64,000 nt of DNA from contig CAZLHO010000001.1 in assembly GCA_964559455.1 (NCBI GenBank), forward strand, positions 97,399-161,398. The letters run 5' to 3'. Origin of the DNA: CAZLHO01 sp964559455. GTDB lineage: Bacteria > Krumholzibacteriota > Krumholzibacteriia > LZORAL124-64-63. How positions within the stretch are numbered: position 1 is the stretch's first letter; each line of letters starts with the position of its first letter. The position numbers and the translations under genes were made by a program. Of the stretch, positions 1 through 9,177 are shown in pieces. The notes beneath the pieces are model-generated. The model was not told the origin of the DNA, made no database searches, and was given only the letters and a program-made list of their open reading frames with translations.

Positions 1-1166
1 CCGGCGGCGTGACGCCAGTCGTCCAGCTCGGGGAAGCCCGCGTCCTCCTCCTGCCACAGGGTGACCTGGCCGAAGGAGCGGCTCTGGCCGCGGGTGGCGT
101 CGGCAAAGGCGGCGGCGTCGTAGGTCAGCACGCGCAGGTTCTTCTTCCGGCAGAGCCGCTCGCGCGCGTCGTCCGCGTAGGCGGGCGCCAGCACGACCTC
201 GCAGAAGCGCCCGGCCAGGATCTCGGCGGACGCGGCGTCGACCTCGCCGGTGAAGACGAAGATGCCCCCGAAGGCGGATTCCGGATCGCAGCGCAGGGCC
301 AGGTCCAGCGCCTCGCGCGCGTTGCCGGCGGTGGCGGCGCCGCAGGGGTTGGTGTGCTTGAGCACGGCGCAGCTCGTCCCGCCCAGGTCGGCGGCCAGCT
401 TCAGCCCGGCCACGACGTCGACCAGGTTGTTGTACGAGAGCTGCTTGCCGTTGAGCTGCCGCAGCCCCATGCCGACCAGCGGATCCTCGGGATCGGCGCC
501 GGGAGCATAGAGCTCGGCCTCCTGGTGCGGGTTCTCGCCGTAGCGCAGGGGGATGACCGAGACCGGCTCCTCGCCGCCGAACCAGTCGCTGATCTGCGTG
601 TCGTATTCGGTGACCAGCGCGAAGGCGCGGACGGCCATCCGCCGGCGGAACTCGGGGCCGGGCAGCCCGTCGTGGGCCCGGCATTCGAAGACGAACTCGT
701 CGTAGTCCTCGGGATCGCAGAGCACGCAGACCCGCGGGAAGTTCTTGGCCGCGGCGCGCAGCAGCGACGGACCGCCGATGTCGATCTTCTCGACGCAGGC
801 CGCTTCGTCGGCGCCGGCGGCGACGGTCTCGCCGAAGGCGTAGAGGTTGCAGACGACGACGTCGATCGGCGCCAGATCGAGCTCGGCCACCGCCGCGAAG
901 TCTTCCTCGGTCGGGCCGAGGATGCCGCCGAAGACCAGCGGATGCAGGGTCTTGACCCGGCCGCCGAAGATCTCGGGAAAGCCGGTCAGGTCGCCGACGT
1001 CCCGGACCTCGTGACCGTGCTCGCGCAGGTAGGCCGCGGTGCCGCCGCTGGCCAGGAATTCGTAGTCGTAGGAATCCAGCACCGCCGCCACGTGTTCCAG
1101 GTCCGTCTTGTCGGTCACGCTCAGCAGCGCGCGACGCCGGCGCTTCAATCCAGGACGCTCCGCCAT
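1..1166 (-). CDS. purH: Bifunctional AICAR transformylase / IMP cyclohydrolase PurH, C-terminus cut by window edge
   Basis: PurH catalyses the last two steps of IMP synthesis: formylation of AICAR and ring closure of FAICAR. Translating the minus strand from the ATG at 1166 gives the MGS-like cyclohydrolase start (ALLSVTDKTDL near residue 14), the GGPSLLRAAAKN motif, and then the transformylase domain with the KHTNPCG motif that carries the catalytic Lys-His pair. The reading frame is open to the window edge, so about 388 residues of a usual ~520 are present. The start lies inside the 3' end of purC (22-bp overlap) behind GGAGG, so the two are probably translationally coupled. Confidence 0.95.
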   Translation of the reverse strand, partial: MAERPGLKRRRRALLSVTDKTDLEHVAAVLDSYDYEFLASGGTAAYLREHGHEVRDVGDLTGFPEIFGGRVKTLHPLVFGGILGPTEEDFAAVAELDLAPIDVVVCNLYAFGETVAAGADEAACVEKIDIGGPSLLRAAAKNFPRVCVLCDPEDYDEFVFECRAHDGLPGPEFRRRMAVRAFALVTEYDTQISDWFGGEEPVSVIPLRYGENPHQEAELYAPGADPEDPLVGMGLRQLNGKQLSYNNLVDVVAGLKLAADLGGTSCAVLKHTNPCGAATAGNAREALDLALRCDPESAFGGIFVFTGEVDAASAEILAGRFCEVVLAPAYADDARERLCRKKNLRVLTYDAAAFADATRGQSRSFGQVTLWQEEDAGFPELDDWRHAA

Positions 1167-2050
1167 GCCTCCACCTCCGCAGGGAACAGGATCTCCAGGA
1201 CCTCCCGGTAACGCCGGGCCGTCATCTCGAGCACCGCGGCGGGCAGGGCCGGCGGCGGCGGTTCGTGGTTCCAGCCGGTGCCGTCGAGGTGGTTGCGCAG
1301 GATCTGCTTGTCCCAGCTCGGCGGCTCCTCCCCCGGCCGATGCTCCGAGGCGGGCCAGAAGCGGCTCGAGTCGGGGGTCAGCACCTCGTCGATCAGGGTG
1401 ATCTTCCCGTCCACCAGCCCGAATTCGAATTTCGTGTCGGCGATCAGCACCCCGCGGGCGCGCGCGTGTTCGGCGCCCTCGCCGTAGAGGCGCAGGGTCA
1501 GCTCACGCAGGGCCTCGGCGCGGTCACGCCCCACCAGGTCGGCCATCTTCGGGAAGGGGATGTTCTCGTCGTGCCCGGTCTGGGCCTTGGTCGACGGCGT
1601 GAACAGGGGCTGCGGCAGGCGTTCCGACTTGAGCAGGCCCTCGGGCAGGGCGTGGCCGCAGATCGCGCCGTCGGCGAGGTACGCGCGCCAACCCGAACCG
1701 GTGATGTAGCCCCGGGCGATGCACTCCACGGGGAAGGGCTGGGCCTTGCGCACGAGCATGCTGCGCCCGCGCAGGGAGTCGGCGTGGGCGGCGAAGGGCG
1801 CGGGGAAGTCGTCGGCCTCGGCCGTGATCAGATGATTGGGCACGTCGGCGAAACGCTTCAGCCAGGCCAGGGTCATCACCGTCAGGACGACGCCGCGGCC
1901 CGGCACGCACTGGTCCATGATCACGTCATAGGCGGAGATCCGGTCGGTGGCGACGATGAGCAGGCGATCGCCCAGATCGAAGATCTCGCGCACCTTGCCG
2001 CGTCGATCCGGCCGCAGGCCGAGGTCGACCGTGCTGCGAAGGGTTGGCAT
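1145..2050 (-). CDS. purC: Phosphoribosylaminoimidazole-succinocarboxamide synthase (SAICAR synthetase)
   Basis: PurC joins aspartate to CAIR with ATP to form SAICAR in cytosolic purine synthesis. The protein (301 aa) begins MPTLRSTVDLGL and shows the N-terminal GKVREIF nucleotide-binding segment, the ATDRISAYD motif, the VECIARGYITGSGW segment, and the DTKFEFG and LIDEVLTPDSSRFW motifs of the long (fungal-type) PurC family. The ATG at 2050 is preferred over an upstream in-frame start because GGGAG lies just before it and family homology starts there. It overlaps purH, and the two form a small purine operon. Confidence 0.95.
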   Translation of the reverse strand: MPTLRSTVDLGLRPDRRGKVREIFDLGDRLLIVATDRISAYDVIMDQCVPGRGVVLTVMTLAWLKRFADVPNHLITAEADDFPAPFAAHADSLRGRSMLVRKAQPFPVECIARGYITGSGWRAYLADGAICGHALPEGLLKSERLPQPLFTPSTKAQTGHDENIPFPKMADLVGRDRAEALRELTLRLYGEGAEHARARGVLIADTKFEFGLVDGKITLIDEVLTPDSSRFWPASEHRPGEEPPSWDKQILRNHLDGTGWNHEPPPPALPAAVLEMTARRYREVLEILFPAEVEAWRSVLD

Positions 2051-2117
2051 GGCGCTCCCGATTCGCCGAAGTGATGGTAAATGAGGAGATCGCGACTCCG
2101 GACGCCGCGACAGCGGC

Positions 2118-2146
2118 ATGGTACGCCGCCCCTCCGGGACTGTCAA
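2118..2146 (-). promoter_or_regulatory. Sigma-70-type promoter for purC-purH
   Basis: On the minus strand there is a perfect -35 TTGACA (2146-2141), a 17-nt spacer and a -10 TACCAT (2123-2118), about 70 nt upstream of the purC start. The -35 overlaps the stop codon of comEC. I see no obvious purine-repressor palindrome. Confidence 0.7.
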
Positions 2147-4674
2147 GGCGGGGGCCCGGGGATGCTGCCGGAAGCGCCGCGCGAGGTCCGCCAGTGCAGG
2201 GCGCCGGCCTCGTCCCAGGCCATCAGCACCGTCCCGTCACGGTCGCTGCGCAGGATCCGCAGCGTGTCGCCCGCGGCCACGAAGGGTCCGTGGCTGGGAT
2301 GGCGATGGCGGTTCTCGACCCCGCAGCTGACCAAGGTCAACGAAGGCAGCAGAGCCGCCAGGAAGGGAGGCGAACTGGACGTGGCGCTGCCGTGATGTCC
2401 CGCCTTGAGCACCTGGATCCCGGCGGCGCCGTCGAGGCGTCCGCCGGCCAGCAGGCGGGCCTCGCCGCCGGATTCCAGGTCGCCCGCCCAGACCCCGACC
2501 AGACGGTCGCGGCGATAGAGCCCCAGCACCAGCGAGCGGTCGTTCTCGTCCGCGTCGGGCGGCTCCTCGGCATCCGAATGGAGGTAGACCAGGCGCCAGT
2601 CCCCGCTGGCGTGGACGACGTCGCCGGCACGCGGCCGCCGGAGCGTCCCGGTCGACTCCGGCGCCGCGGCCCTCCCCCCCAGGTCCCATCGTCCCACCGC
2701 GACGCGGGCGGCGAGGTCGGCGGCGCCGCCGGTGTGGTCGTCGTGCCCGTGGGTGAGCACCGCCGTCCCCACTCGCCGCAGGCCCTGCCGGTCGAACCAG
2801 GCCAGGATGTCCCGGCCCAGCACCGACGCCCCCGCCTCGCCGTCGCCGGCGTCCACCAGCACCGCCAAGCCGTCCGGGAAGCCCAGCAGCGCCGCGTCGC
2901 CCTGCCCCACCGCGAACTGGACGGCCTTCATCCCGCCGCCGCGCATGAAGCGCCCGGCCGGCAACAGCGCGACCATCAGGAGGATCGCCGCCGCCGCGAC
3001 GACCCGGCGCAGGCGGCGGCGGCACGCGAAACGCCCGCCCAGCGCAGCCAGGATCACGAAGGAGAGGACGAGGAAAGCGCTCGTCCGCGGCGCCGTCCAG
3101 GGCGGCAGGCCCAGCGGCGGCGGCATCCTGACGGCCAGCAACGACGCCCCCGCCTCCAGGCCGCGCAGCAGCAGCCACGCCCAGGCCCAGATCGCCCCGG
3201 CCGCCCAGGACGACAGCACGCCGGCCGCCAGGGCGCCGGCCATCAGGGAGACCGCGAAACCGAAGAGGGGCACGGCGGCCAGGTTCACCGCCGGGGCGGT
3301 CAGGCTGACCCAGCCGAAGGATCGCGCCAGCTCCGGCAGCGTGAACCACTGGGCGCCCAGGCTGACCGCCAGACCGGCGGCGGCCCAGCGCACGGCCCGC
3401 GGCCGTCCTTCGACCGCCGGAGTGGCGTGGCGCAGCACCGAGACGATCCCCGCGGCCGCCAGGTAGGACAGGCGCAACCCGCTGTCCCCGACCGCGGCGG
3501 GCTGCCAGACCATCGACATCCAGAAGAGCAGACCCAGCGCCCGCAGGGAATTGCCGGCCCGGCCGAAGACGGCGCCGGCCAGGATCAATAGGGTCAACCC
3601 TGCGGCGCGCACCGTCGATCCGGCCATCCCGGTCAGCACGACGTAGACCGGCAGCAGCGCCGCCACCACGCGGAAACGGGCGCAGGGGCCGCAGGGGACC
3701 AGCGCCAGGGCTCCCAGCAGGACCCCGACCAGGATGCCGACGTGCAAGCCGCTGACCGCGAAGAGATGGGCCAGGCCCAGACGGGTGAAGGGCTCCTTCT
3801 GGGACCGGATTTCCGGGCCCCGGTCGCCCAGCAGGACCGACCGGGCGAGCAGGGCTTCGCGACGCGGCAGGCTGCGGTCCAGGCGGCCGATCAGGCCGCG
3901 GCGCAGGGGGTCGAAGACACCGCCGCCGAGATGCCTGAGCAGGTCGTCGGACCCTGAATGAACTGAGTCGGGGTCGAGACGCCCGATCCAGTGCAGGCCG
4001 CGCCCGAAGAGGAAATCGGCGTAGGAGAAGCCGCCGGGAAGGGCGGCGCGGGCGGGCGCCTGTCCGTCCACGCATCCACTCAGCGTGGACCAGAGTCGCG
4101 GCGCCGCGCCCTTCCCTCGCAGCAGGATCCCCTGACCCGGCCGGGGTCGAACGCCGACCGCGCTCCTGAGCGTGTCGCCGACCGCCAGGATACGCGCCGG
4201 CGCCCGCCACCCGTCGCCGTCCACCCGCGGCCAGGCCGTGATCCGCGCCGCCAGTGCGGCTGTCCAGCCCACGCGCCGGGATGGACCCCAGGGATCGGGA
4301 ACCGCGACGTCGGGGCGCGAACGGACGACGGCCCCGCTGCGTCCCGAGGCCGCCGCCATCGCCGTCACGGCCGTCCAGACCAGCAGATCGCCCACCGGGC
4401 CGGCCGCGCCCAGGGCCGCCGGAGCCAGGGCCGCCACCCGAGCCAACCGTTCGGCTCGCAGCGCCTCCCGCTGCCATTCCCGGCCCCCGGAGTCGCCGGC
4501 CAGGGCGCCGCCGGCGGCCGTTCCCAGCAGCCAGAGCAGGGCCCAGACGGCCGGCCACGCCTCGCGGCACGCGACAATACATTCTATGACAAGAGGATAT
4601 GCCCGGAACTTCAGGAATCGCGATAATCCGGCAGGATCAGCAGGGGCTCGCCGTCGGGGTTCCAGAAATGGCAC
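2143..4674 (-). CDS. comEC: ComEC/Rec2-family DNA uptake channel protein
   Basis: ComEC forms the inner-membrane channel that carries single-stranded DNA into the cytoplasm during natural transformation. The ~843-aa product has hydrophobic N-terminal segments, a soluble region, a multi-helix competence domain with the signature HLFAVSGLHVG near residue 300, and a C-terminal metallo-beta-lactamase-like domain from about residue 595 with THGHDDHTGG (near 640) and a later GHHGS motif. The listed start is a GTG overlapping the upstream GGDEF gene by 64 bp, so the true start is uncertain. No other competence gene is in the window. Without comEA or pilus genes here, active transformation is only a possibility. 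Confidence 0.88.
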   Translation of the reverse strand: MPFLEPRRRAPADPAGLSRFLKFRAYPLVIECIVACREAWPAVWALLWLLGTAAGGALAGDSGGREWQREALRAERLARVAALAPAALGAAGPVGDLLVWTAVTAMAAASGRSGAVVRSRPDVAVPDPWGPSRRVGWTAALAARITAWPRVDGDGWRAPARILAVGDTLRSAVGVRPRPGQGILLRGKGAAPRLWSTLSGCVDGQAPARAALPGGFSYADFLFGRGLHWIGRLDPDSVHSGSDDLLRHLGGGVFDPLRRGLIGRLDRSLPRREALLARSVLLGDRGPEIRSQKEPFTRLGLAHLFAVSGLHVGILVGVLLGALALVPCGPCARFRVVAALLPVYVVLTGMAGSTVRAAGLTLLILAGAVFGRAGNSLRALGLLFWMSMVWQPAAVGDSGLRLSYLAAAGIVSVLRHATPAVEGRPRAVRWAAAGLAVSLGAQWFTLPELARSFGWVSLTAPAVNLAAVPLFGFAVSLMAGALAAGVLSSWAAGAIWAWAWLLLRGLEAGASLLAVRMPPPLGLPPWTAPRTSAFLVLSFVILAALGGRFACRRRLRRVVAAAAILLMVALLPAGRFMRGGGMKAVQFAVGQGDAALLGFPDGLAVLVDAGDGEAGASVLGRDILAWFDRQGLRRVGTAVLTHGHDDHTGGAADLAARVAVGRWDLGGRAAAPESTGTLRRPRAGDVVHASGDWRLVYLHSDAEEPPDADENDRSLVLGLYRRDRLVGVWAGDLESGGEARLLAGGRLDGAAGIQVLKAGHHGSATSSSPPFLAALLPSLTLVSCGVENRHRHPSHGPFVAAGDTLRILRSDRDGTVLMAWDEAGALHWRTSRGASGSIPGPPP

Positions 4675-6020
4675 CGGTTCCGACCCCGCTCCTTGGAGAG
4701 GTAGAGCATCTCGTCGGCGCGGCGATACAGGGAGGCCGGATCGTCGCCGCCCTCGGGAAAGGCCACGCCGCCGAAGGAGATCGTGATCCGGATCGGTTCG
4801 GCGTGGCCGGGATCGGTGAGTCTCAGGTTGCCGATGCGCACCTGGATACGGCTGGCCACCTCCATCGCCGCGTCGAGGCCGGTATCCGGCAGGACCAGCG
4901 CAAATTCCTCTCCGCCCACCCGGCAGACCAGGTCGATCCTACGCAGGCCCTGCAGCATCTCGCGGGCCACGGTCTTCAGAACCCGGTCCCCCATCTGGTG
5001 GCCGTAGTTGTCGTTGACCCGCTTGAAGTGGTCGATGTCCCCGATCAGCAGGACCAGCGAGGATTCGTGGCGTCGGGCGCGTTCGACTTCGAGGCCGAAC
5101 TGGTCGTCGAAGAAGCCGCGGTTGCGGACGCCGGTCAGGTTGTCGGTGTGGACCAGGTGCCCCATCCGCCGCCGCTGTCGCCAACCGCTGGTGACGAAGC
5201 GGGAAAGGCGGACCCCGAGCTTGACCATGTCGTCGCGGGCGACGGCGCGCTCCGACAGGATGTAGAGGAGCCCGGTCTCGCGGCTCTCCCCCGCTTCGGG
5301 AACCTCGGCCGGTTCGGGAGCGTAGAGGGGCACGGCGATGCCGCAGGCGAAGAGCGGCAACCCCTCGCCGGACGGCGCATCGGGATCGACGAACCTGGCC
5401 CGCAAGGGCGCCGGGAGTTCGGAACGCGCGGGAATCCAGACGGCCTCGCCGATCACCCGGGTCGCGCCCCAGAGCGGACGAGCCTCCGGCGGCAGGTGGA
5501 AGAGCGAAGGCACCTCCTCCGTTTGGAAATCGCCGCTGAAGAGTTCGATGAAGAGGGTCGATCCATGGATGAATGGATGCAGCAGATCCAGCACGGACTG
5601 CAGGATGACGGCGTCGCCGCCGTTGCCGGGCTGCGGCACCGGCAGGCTCTGCGCCGATTCCATGGCCCGCAGCAGACGTTCCTGGGCCGAGAGATCCACG
5701 CTGGCCAGAGGGTCGTCCTCGTGATCCGCAGCGCCCGCCGCCCCGCCGGTCTCCTCCTCCGGGGCGTCCGCCGTGTAGAAGACCGCGAGATCGAGCAACC
5801 GGTCCTGCCCGCGCAGGGCGAAGATCGCGTCGTTCCCGGTCTCGCGTCCGCTGATCCGGACGCGGGAGAGTTCGCCCCGGCGCATCAGCTCGCCGACGAT
5901 GCTCCGTCCGACCTGGCGCATTCTATGCAGATCATCCCGGGCCAGGGCCATGCGCGCCGCCCGGCGCAGTTGCGGCCCCAGCTTCGTCACGGCGAGAAGA
6001 TGATTCAGGAGTTCACGCAA
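4611..6020 (-). CDS. GGDEF-domain diguanylate cyclase
   Basis: It probably makes the second messenger c-di-GMP from two GTP. The C-terminal GGDEF domain (about residues 290-455) begins DNLTGVRNR, carries DIDHFKRVND, and has an intact GGEEF active site near 368-372. An RxxD inhibitory site (RRID) sits exactly five residues before it, so product inhibition is likely. The N-terminal ~280 residues contain no membrane segment and resemble a GAF-like sensor. I chose the TTG at 6020 because GAGG sits 7 nt upstream; the longer frame to 6101 would start at the predicted transcription start. The PilZ protein at 54753 is a possible receptor. Confidence 0.85.
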   Translation of the reverse strand: MRELLNHLLAVTKLGPQLRRAARMALARDDLHRMRQVGRSIVGELMRRGELSRVRISGRETGNDAIFALRGQDRLLDLAVFYTADAPEEETGGAAGAADHEDDPLASVDLSAQERLLRAMESAQSLPVPQPGNGGDAVILQSVLDLLHPFIHGSTLFIELFSGDFQTEEVPSLFHLPPEARPLWGATRVIGEAVWIPARSELPAPLRARFVDPDAPSGEGLPLFACGIAVPLYAPEPAEVPEAGESRETGLLYILSERAVARDDMVKLGVRLSRFVTSGWRQRRRMGHLVHTDNLTGVRNRGFFDDQFGLEVERARRHESSLVLLIGDIDHFKRVNDNYGHQMGDRVLKTVAREMLQGLRRIDLVCRVGGEEFALVLPDTGLDAAMEVASRIQVRIGNLRLTDPGHAEPIRITISFGGVAFPEGGDDPASLYRRADEMLYLSKERGRNRCHFWNPDGEPLLILPDYRDS

Positions 6021-6108
6021 CGATTCGCCTCGAGGTCGGAATCCCCAGTTTCCCCGGTCGGTCCCGCTGTGTATATTCCCCGACGTCCCCCGGGGTGGCA
6101 CCGACTCA

Positions 6109-6137
6109 ATTATGACACATAGTCCGATTTATTGCAA
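6109..6137 (-). promoter_or_regulatory. Sigma-70-type promoter for the GGDEF-comEC pair
   Basis: On the minus strand TTGCAA (6137-6132), a 17-nt spacer and CATAAT (6114-6109) match a -35/-10 pair. The -35 lies inside one arm of the 6131-6160 inverted repeat, so a protein bound there would block this promoter. Confidence 0.55.
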
Positions 6138-6160
6138 TTCCAACACCTTTGAATTGCAAT
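6131..6160. repeat. Perfect 10-10-10 inverted repeat, possible operator
   Basis: ATTGCAATTC at 6131-6140 and GAATTGCAAT at 6151-6160 are exact inverse complements around a 10-bp AT-rich spacer. It lies between the divergent GGDEF and lytic transglycosylase genes. The two-turn-like symmetry suits a dimeric regulator. It has no T-run and is a poor terminator. Confidence 0.5.
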
Positions 6161-6189
6161 CCCGCAGCCCCATAGAGGAGCCGCCAAGC

Positions 6190-7956
6190 ATGACGACTCA
6201 GCAGGATAATCGAAAATGTCCCGGTTCCGCTCGCTGGCTCTTGGCGCTGCTGCCGCTGCTCGCCGGTTGCGCCTTCACTGCTTCTGATTCCCCACTAGGC
6301 GAATCAGATTTCCAGTCCCTCGGCGACGGGCCATCGCTCCGGGCCCCGGCTCCGACGGCGGAAGCAGCAGAAGCCGTACCGGTCGCCGCCGCGGCCGCCG
6401 ACAGCGTGATGGCGGAGATCCCGGCGCAGATGCCCACGGTCCCGTCGATCTCCGACCTGCTCGCGGAGCGCCCCGACCTCGCGCAACTGGAGGATCTCTT
6501 GAGCGGCGCTCTGCGCATGCTGGCGCGGTCGCAGCTGGAGCCGGCCCGTGACGTGCTCTTCCTCTTGAAGGAGGAGGCGACCGCGGCCGTTCCGGCGGAT
6601 CGGGACAGCCTGGCCGCCAGCTACCTGCGCAGCCTGGGCCGGCGCGTCACGCTGCTGGCCGGCGTGCTCGCCGAGCAGGAGGTCCTGCAGGCCAGCGTCG
6701 CCGACGAGGACTCGCTGCTGAACCGGGCCTACGCCGACCTGCGCGGCTTCTCCTTCCCCGATTCCCTGATCCCGCTCACCCTGCCCCAGCGACGCGCCAT
6801 CGAGGCGGACCTGATCACGCACGAGGACGAGCGGGTGACAAAGTGGATCCACTACTACACCCACGAGGGCCGCGAGCAGATGACCCGCTGGCTGACGCGC
6901 AAGGCCGCGGTCGAGGAACTGGTCGGCGGGATGCTCGCCGAGGCGGGCCTGCCCCAGGAGCTGATCTACCTGGCCGTGATCGAGAGCGGTCTCAACCCGC
7001 GCGCCCGCTCCAACGTCGGCGCCGTCGGCCCCTGGCAGTTCATGCCCGGGACGGCGCGCCACTTCCACCTGCGCTGCGACTGGTGGGTGGACGAGCGGCG
7101 CGACCTCGAGATGTCCACCCGCGCCGCCGTAAACTACATGTCGCAGCTCTACAACCGCTTCGGGGACTGGGCTCTGGTGCTGGCGGCCTACAACTCGGGC
7201 GAGGGACGCGTGGAGCGGGCCGTGAACCGCGCCGGGCTGGACAACTTCTGGCAGCTGCCGCTGCCCTGGGAGACGCGCAACCACATCCCCAAGTTCATCG
7301 CCGCCGCGCGCATCGGCGCCGATCCCGAGGCCTTCGGCATCACTCCGGGCGAAGTGACGAGCCTGGCCTACGACGTCGTCAACGTGACCGACGCCACCGA
7401 CCTGGCCCTGATCGCCGAATGCGCCGGCATCGACCAGGAGCGCCTGCGCGAGTTGAATCCGGCCCTGCTGCGCGGGGCCACCCCTCCGGGCAACGGCGAC
7501 TATCCCGTGCGGGTGCCGGTCGGGACGGGCGTGGCCGCGATGCGCCGCCTGCGCGCCGTGCCCCTGGCCGAGCGCCTGACCTGGCGCCGCCACACGGTGC
7601 AGCGCGGCGAGACGCTGGGGCATATCGCGCGGGCCTACGGCACCACGGTGCGCGACCTGACCAGGCTCAACACCATCGGCAACGCCGCGCTGATCCATCC
7701 GGGCGACAAGCTGCTGATCCCGATGCCGGCCGCCCTGGCCGAGCGGTCGCGGCTGCGCACGGCCGAGGCCGGGCACTACGTTCCGCCCGAGGGCTACGGC
7801 CGGGTGAGCTACCGGGTCCGCGCCGGCGACACCCTGACCGGCATCGCGCAGCGCCTCGGCGTCTCGCTCTCGCACCTGCGCCGCGTGAACAACATCCACG
7901 GGACCAGCCTGATCAAGCCGGGACAGCGTCTCTACGCCTACCGACCCACCAATTGA
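6190..7956 (+). CDS. MltD-like membrane-bound lytic murein transglycosylase with two LysM domains
   Basis: This lipoprotein probably cleaves the glycan strands of peptidoglycan with formation of 1,6-anhydro ends. From the ATG at 6190 (GAGGAG 9 nt upstream) it has a signal peptide with lipobox LLAGC (residues 23-27) and a helical region. A GH23 SLT domain follows, with the catalytic Glu in AVIESGLNP near residue 265, then GPWQFMPGTA and AAYNSGEGRV. Two C-terminal LysM repeats lie at about 468-510 and 539-583 (588 aa in all). The architecture matches MltD. The open frame extends back to 6112, but that part has no signal peptide and spans the regulatory palindrome. Confidence 0.9.
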   Translation: MTTQQDNRKCPGSARWLLALLPLLAGCAFTASDSPLGESDFQSLGDGPSLRAPAPTAEAAEAVPVAAAAADSVMAEIPAQMPTVPSISDLLAERPDLAQLEDLLSGALRMLARSQLEPARDVLFLLKEEATAAVPADRDSLAASYLRSLGRRVTLLAGVLAEQEVLQASVADEDSLLNRAYADLRGFSFPDSLIPLTLPQRRAIEADLITHEDERVTKWIHYYTHEGREQMTRWLTRKAAVEELVGGMLAEAGLPQELIYLAVIESGLNPRARSNVGAVGPWQFMPGTARHFHLRCDWWVDERRDLEMSTRAAVNYMSQLYNRFGDWALVLAAYNSGEGRVERAVNRAGLDNFWQLPLPWETRNHIPKFIAAARIGADPEAFGITPGEVTSLAYDVVNVTDATDLALIAECAGIDQERLRELNPALLRGATPPGNGDYPVRVPVGTGVAAMRRLRAVPLAERLTWRRHTVQRGETLGHIARAYGTTVRDLTRLNTIGNAALIHPGDKLLIPMPAALAERSRLRTAEAGHYVPPEGYGRVSYRVRAGDTLTGIAQRLGVSLSHLRRVNNIHGTSLIKPGQRLYAYRPTN

Positions 7957-7960
7957 AAAC

Positions 7961-7984
7961 GGCCGGCGCCCTGCGGCGCCGGCC
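7961..7984. terminator. GC-rich hairpin between convergent genes
   Basis: GGCCGGCGCC and GGCGCCGGCC form a perfect 10-bp stem with a 4-nt loop, directly after the mltD-like stop and before the end of the convergent PorV-like gene. The stretch AAAAC on its left gives GTTTT after the stem on the minus strand, so it fits the minus-strand gene best and may serve both. Confidence 0.6.
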
Positions 7985-8009
7985 ATCGCTCTCCATCCAT
8001 CGCGGTCCG

Positions 8010-9080
8010 CTAGAAGCGGGCCGAGACGCTGATGCGGTGGGTGTCCTCGTCGATGTCGAAGACGTCCCCCGCGTAGGCGTAGTCCACGGTCAAGCGATCC
8101 AGCCGGAAGCCCGCGCCCGCGGTCATGTTCTTCCCGTCCCAGCCGCTGTCGAAGCCGCCGCGCAGGAAGACGCGGTCGCGGAAGCCGACCTCGAGGCCGC
8201 TGCGCTGGTTGACGCTGAAGGCGCCGCCCCAGTACTGGTCCGCGCCGCGCCGGTCGTCGAAGTGCATGTCGAAGCTGACCGCCAGGCGCAGGCTGGCGTC
8301 CAGGTCGGGCAGATCGAAACGGTAGCCGAAGCCGGGCACGACGGCGGGATAGATCGTCTCGGTCACGCTCTCGGGGGAATCCCAGGACAGGAAGGTGGTG
8401 GTGATGTCCTGGAACTTCACGCCGAAGTCGAGGTTGCGCCACAGGCCCGGGCGCAGCAGGCCGAAGTCGAAACCCAGGCCCAGGCTGGAGTAGTCGCCCA
8501 CGTTCTGGCGGATGAACTTCAACGAGCCGCCCAGGCGCCAGGCGCCGTGGCGCTCGGCGTAGCTGACGAAGAGGGCCAGCTCGGAGTCGCTGACGTAGCG
8601 GATCTCGTCCTGCAGGTCGAAGAGCCCGAGCAGTTCCTCGTCGCTGACGACGCCGTCGCGGGGATCGTTGTCCAGCTTGTCCATCAGATGGTCGGTGAAC
8701 TGGATGTCGTCCACGCCCAGGCGGATCAAGGACAGGCCGAAGCCCGCGTCCTCGCCGCCGAGCAGCGACCACGACACGGGCTGCACGTAGGAGGCGTAGT
8801 CGCGGTCGACGAGATCGCCGAAACGCTCGGAGTGCATCAGCAGCAGTTCGCGGCCGACGCGGCCCGACAGGCCGGCGGGATTCCAGAAGGCCGCCGAGGG
8901 ATCGTCGGCGACGGCGGTGAAGGCGCCGCCCATGCCCAGGGCGCGGGCGCCGCCGCCGTCCTCCATGAAGGCGCCGGCGAACTTCGCGGCGCCGGCGGGA
9001 ACGGCCAGCAGGAGCGTCGCGGCCAGCGCGGCGACGAACGGACGCGTGCATGCGCGCAACTTGGAACCGGGTCGCAGCAT
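8010..9080 (-). CDS. PorV/PorQ-like outer membrane beta-barrel protein
   Basis: The 356-aa product has an N-terminal signal peptide (about residues 1-32, ending near AGAAKF). The conserved segment RALGMGGAFTAVADDPSAA followed by FWNPAGL marks the PorV/UPF0164 family of FadL-like outer membrane barrels. Alternating polar/hydrophobic strands run to a terminal ...ISVSARF, with a C-terminal aromatic residue typical of outer membrane proteins. Some PorV relatives serve type IX secretion, but no other T9SS gene is visible here, so its role is unknown. It is transcribed alone from a strong sigma-70-like promoter. Confidence 0.75.
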   Translation of the reverse strand: MLRPGSKLRACTRPFVAALAATLLLAVPAGAAKFAGAFMEDGGGARALGMGGAFTAVADDPSAAFWNPAGLSGRVGRELLLMHSERFGDLVDRDYASYVQPVSWSLLGGEDAGFGLSLIRLGVDDIQFTDHLMDKLDNDPRDGVVSDEELLGLFDLQDEIRYVSDSELALFVSYAERHGAWRLGGSLKFIRQNVGDYSSLGLGFDFGLLRPGLWRNLDFGVKFQDITTTFLSWDSPESVTETIYPAVVPGFGYRFDLPDLDASLRLAVSFDMHFDDRRGADQYWGGAFSVNQRSGLEVGFRDRVFLRGGFDSGWDGKNMTAGAGFRLDRLTVDYAYAGDVFDIDEDTHRISVSARF

Positions 9081-9140
9081 GGGGGCCTCTCCATCCAGGG
9101 GTGGTGGCAGGGGCGAACGGCTGAGGCGCCGCTTCCTACC

Positions 9141-9169
9141 ATTATAAGCCAGCGGGCGGCCGGAGCCAA
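9141..9169 (-). promoter_or_regulatory. Sigma-70-type promoter for the PorV-like gene
   Basis: On the minus strand TTGGCT (9169-9164), a 17-nt spacer and a perfect TATAAT (9146-9141) lie about 60 nt upstream of the start at 9080. Confidence 0.65.
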
Positions 9170-9177
9170 CCCCGCCC

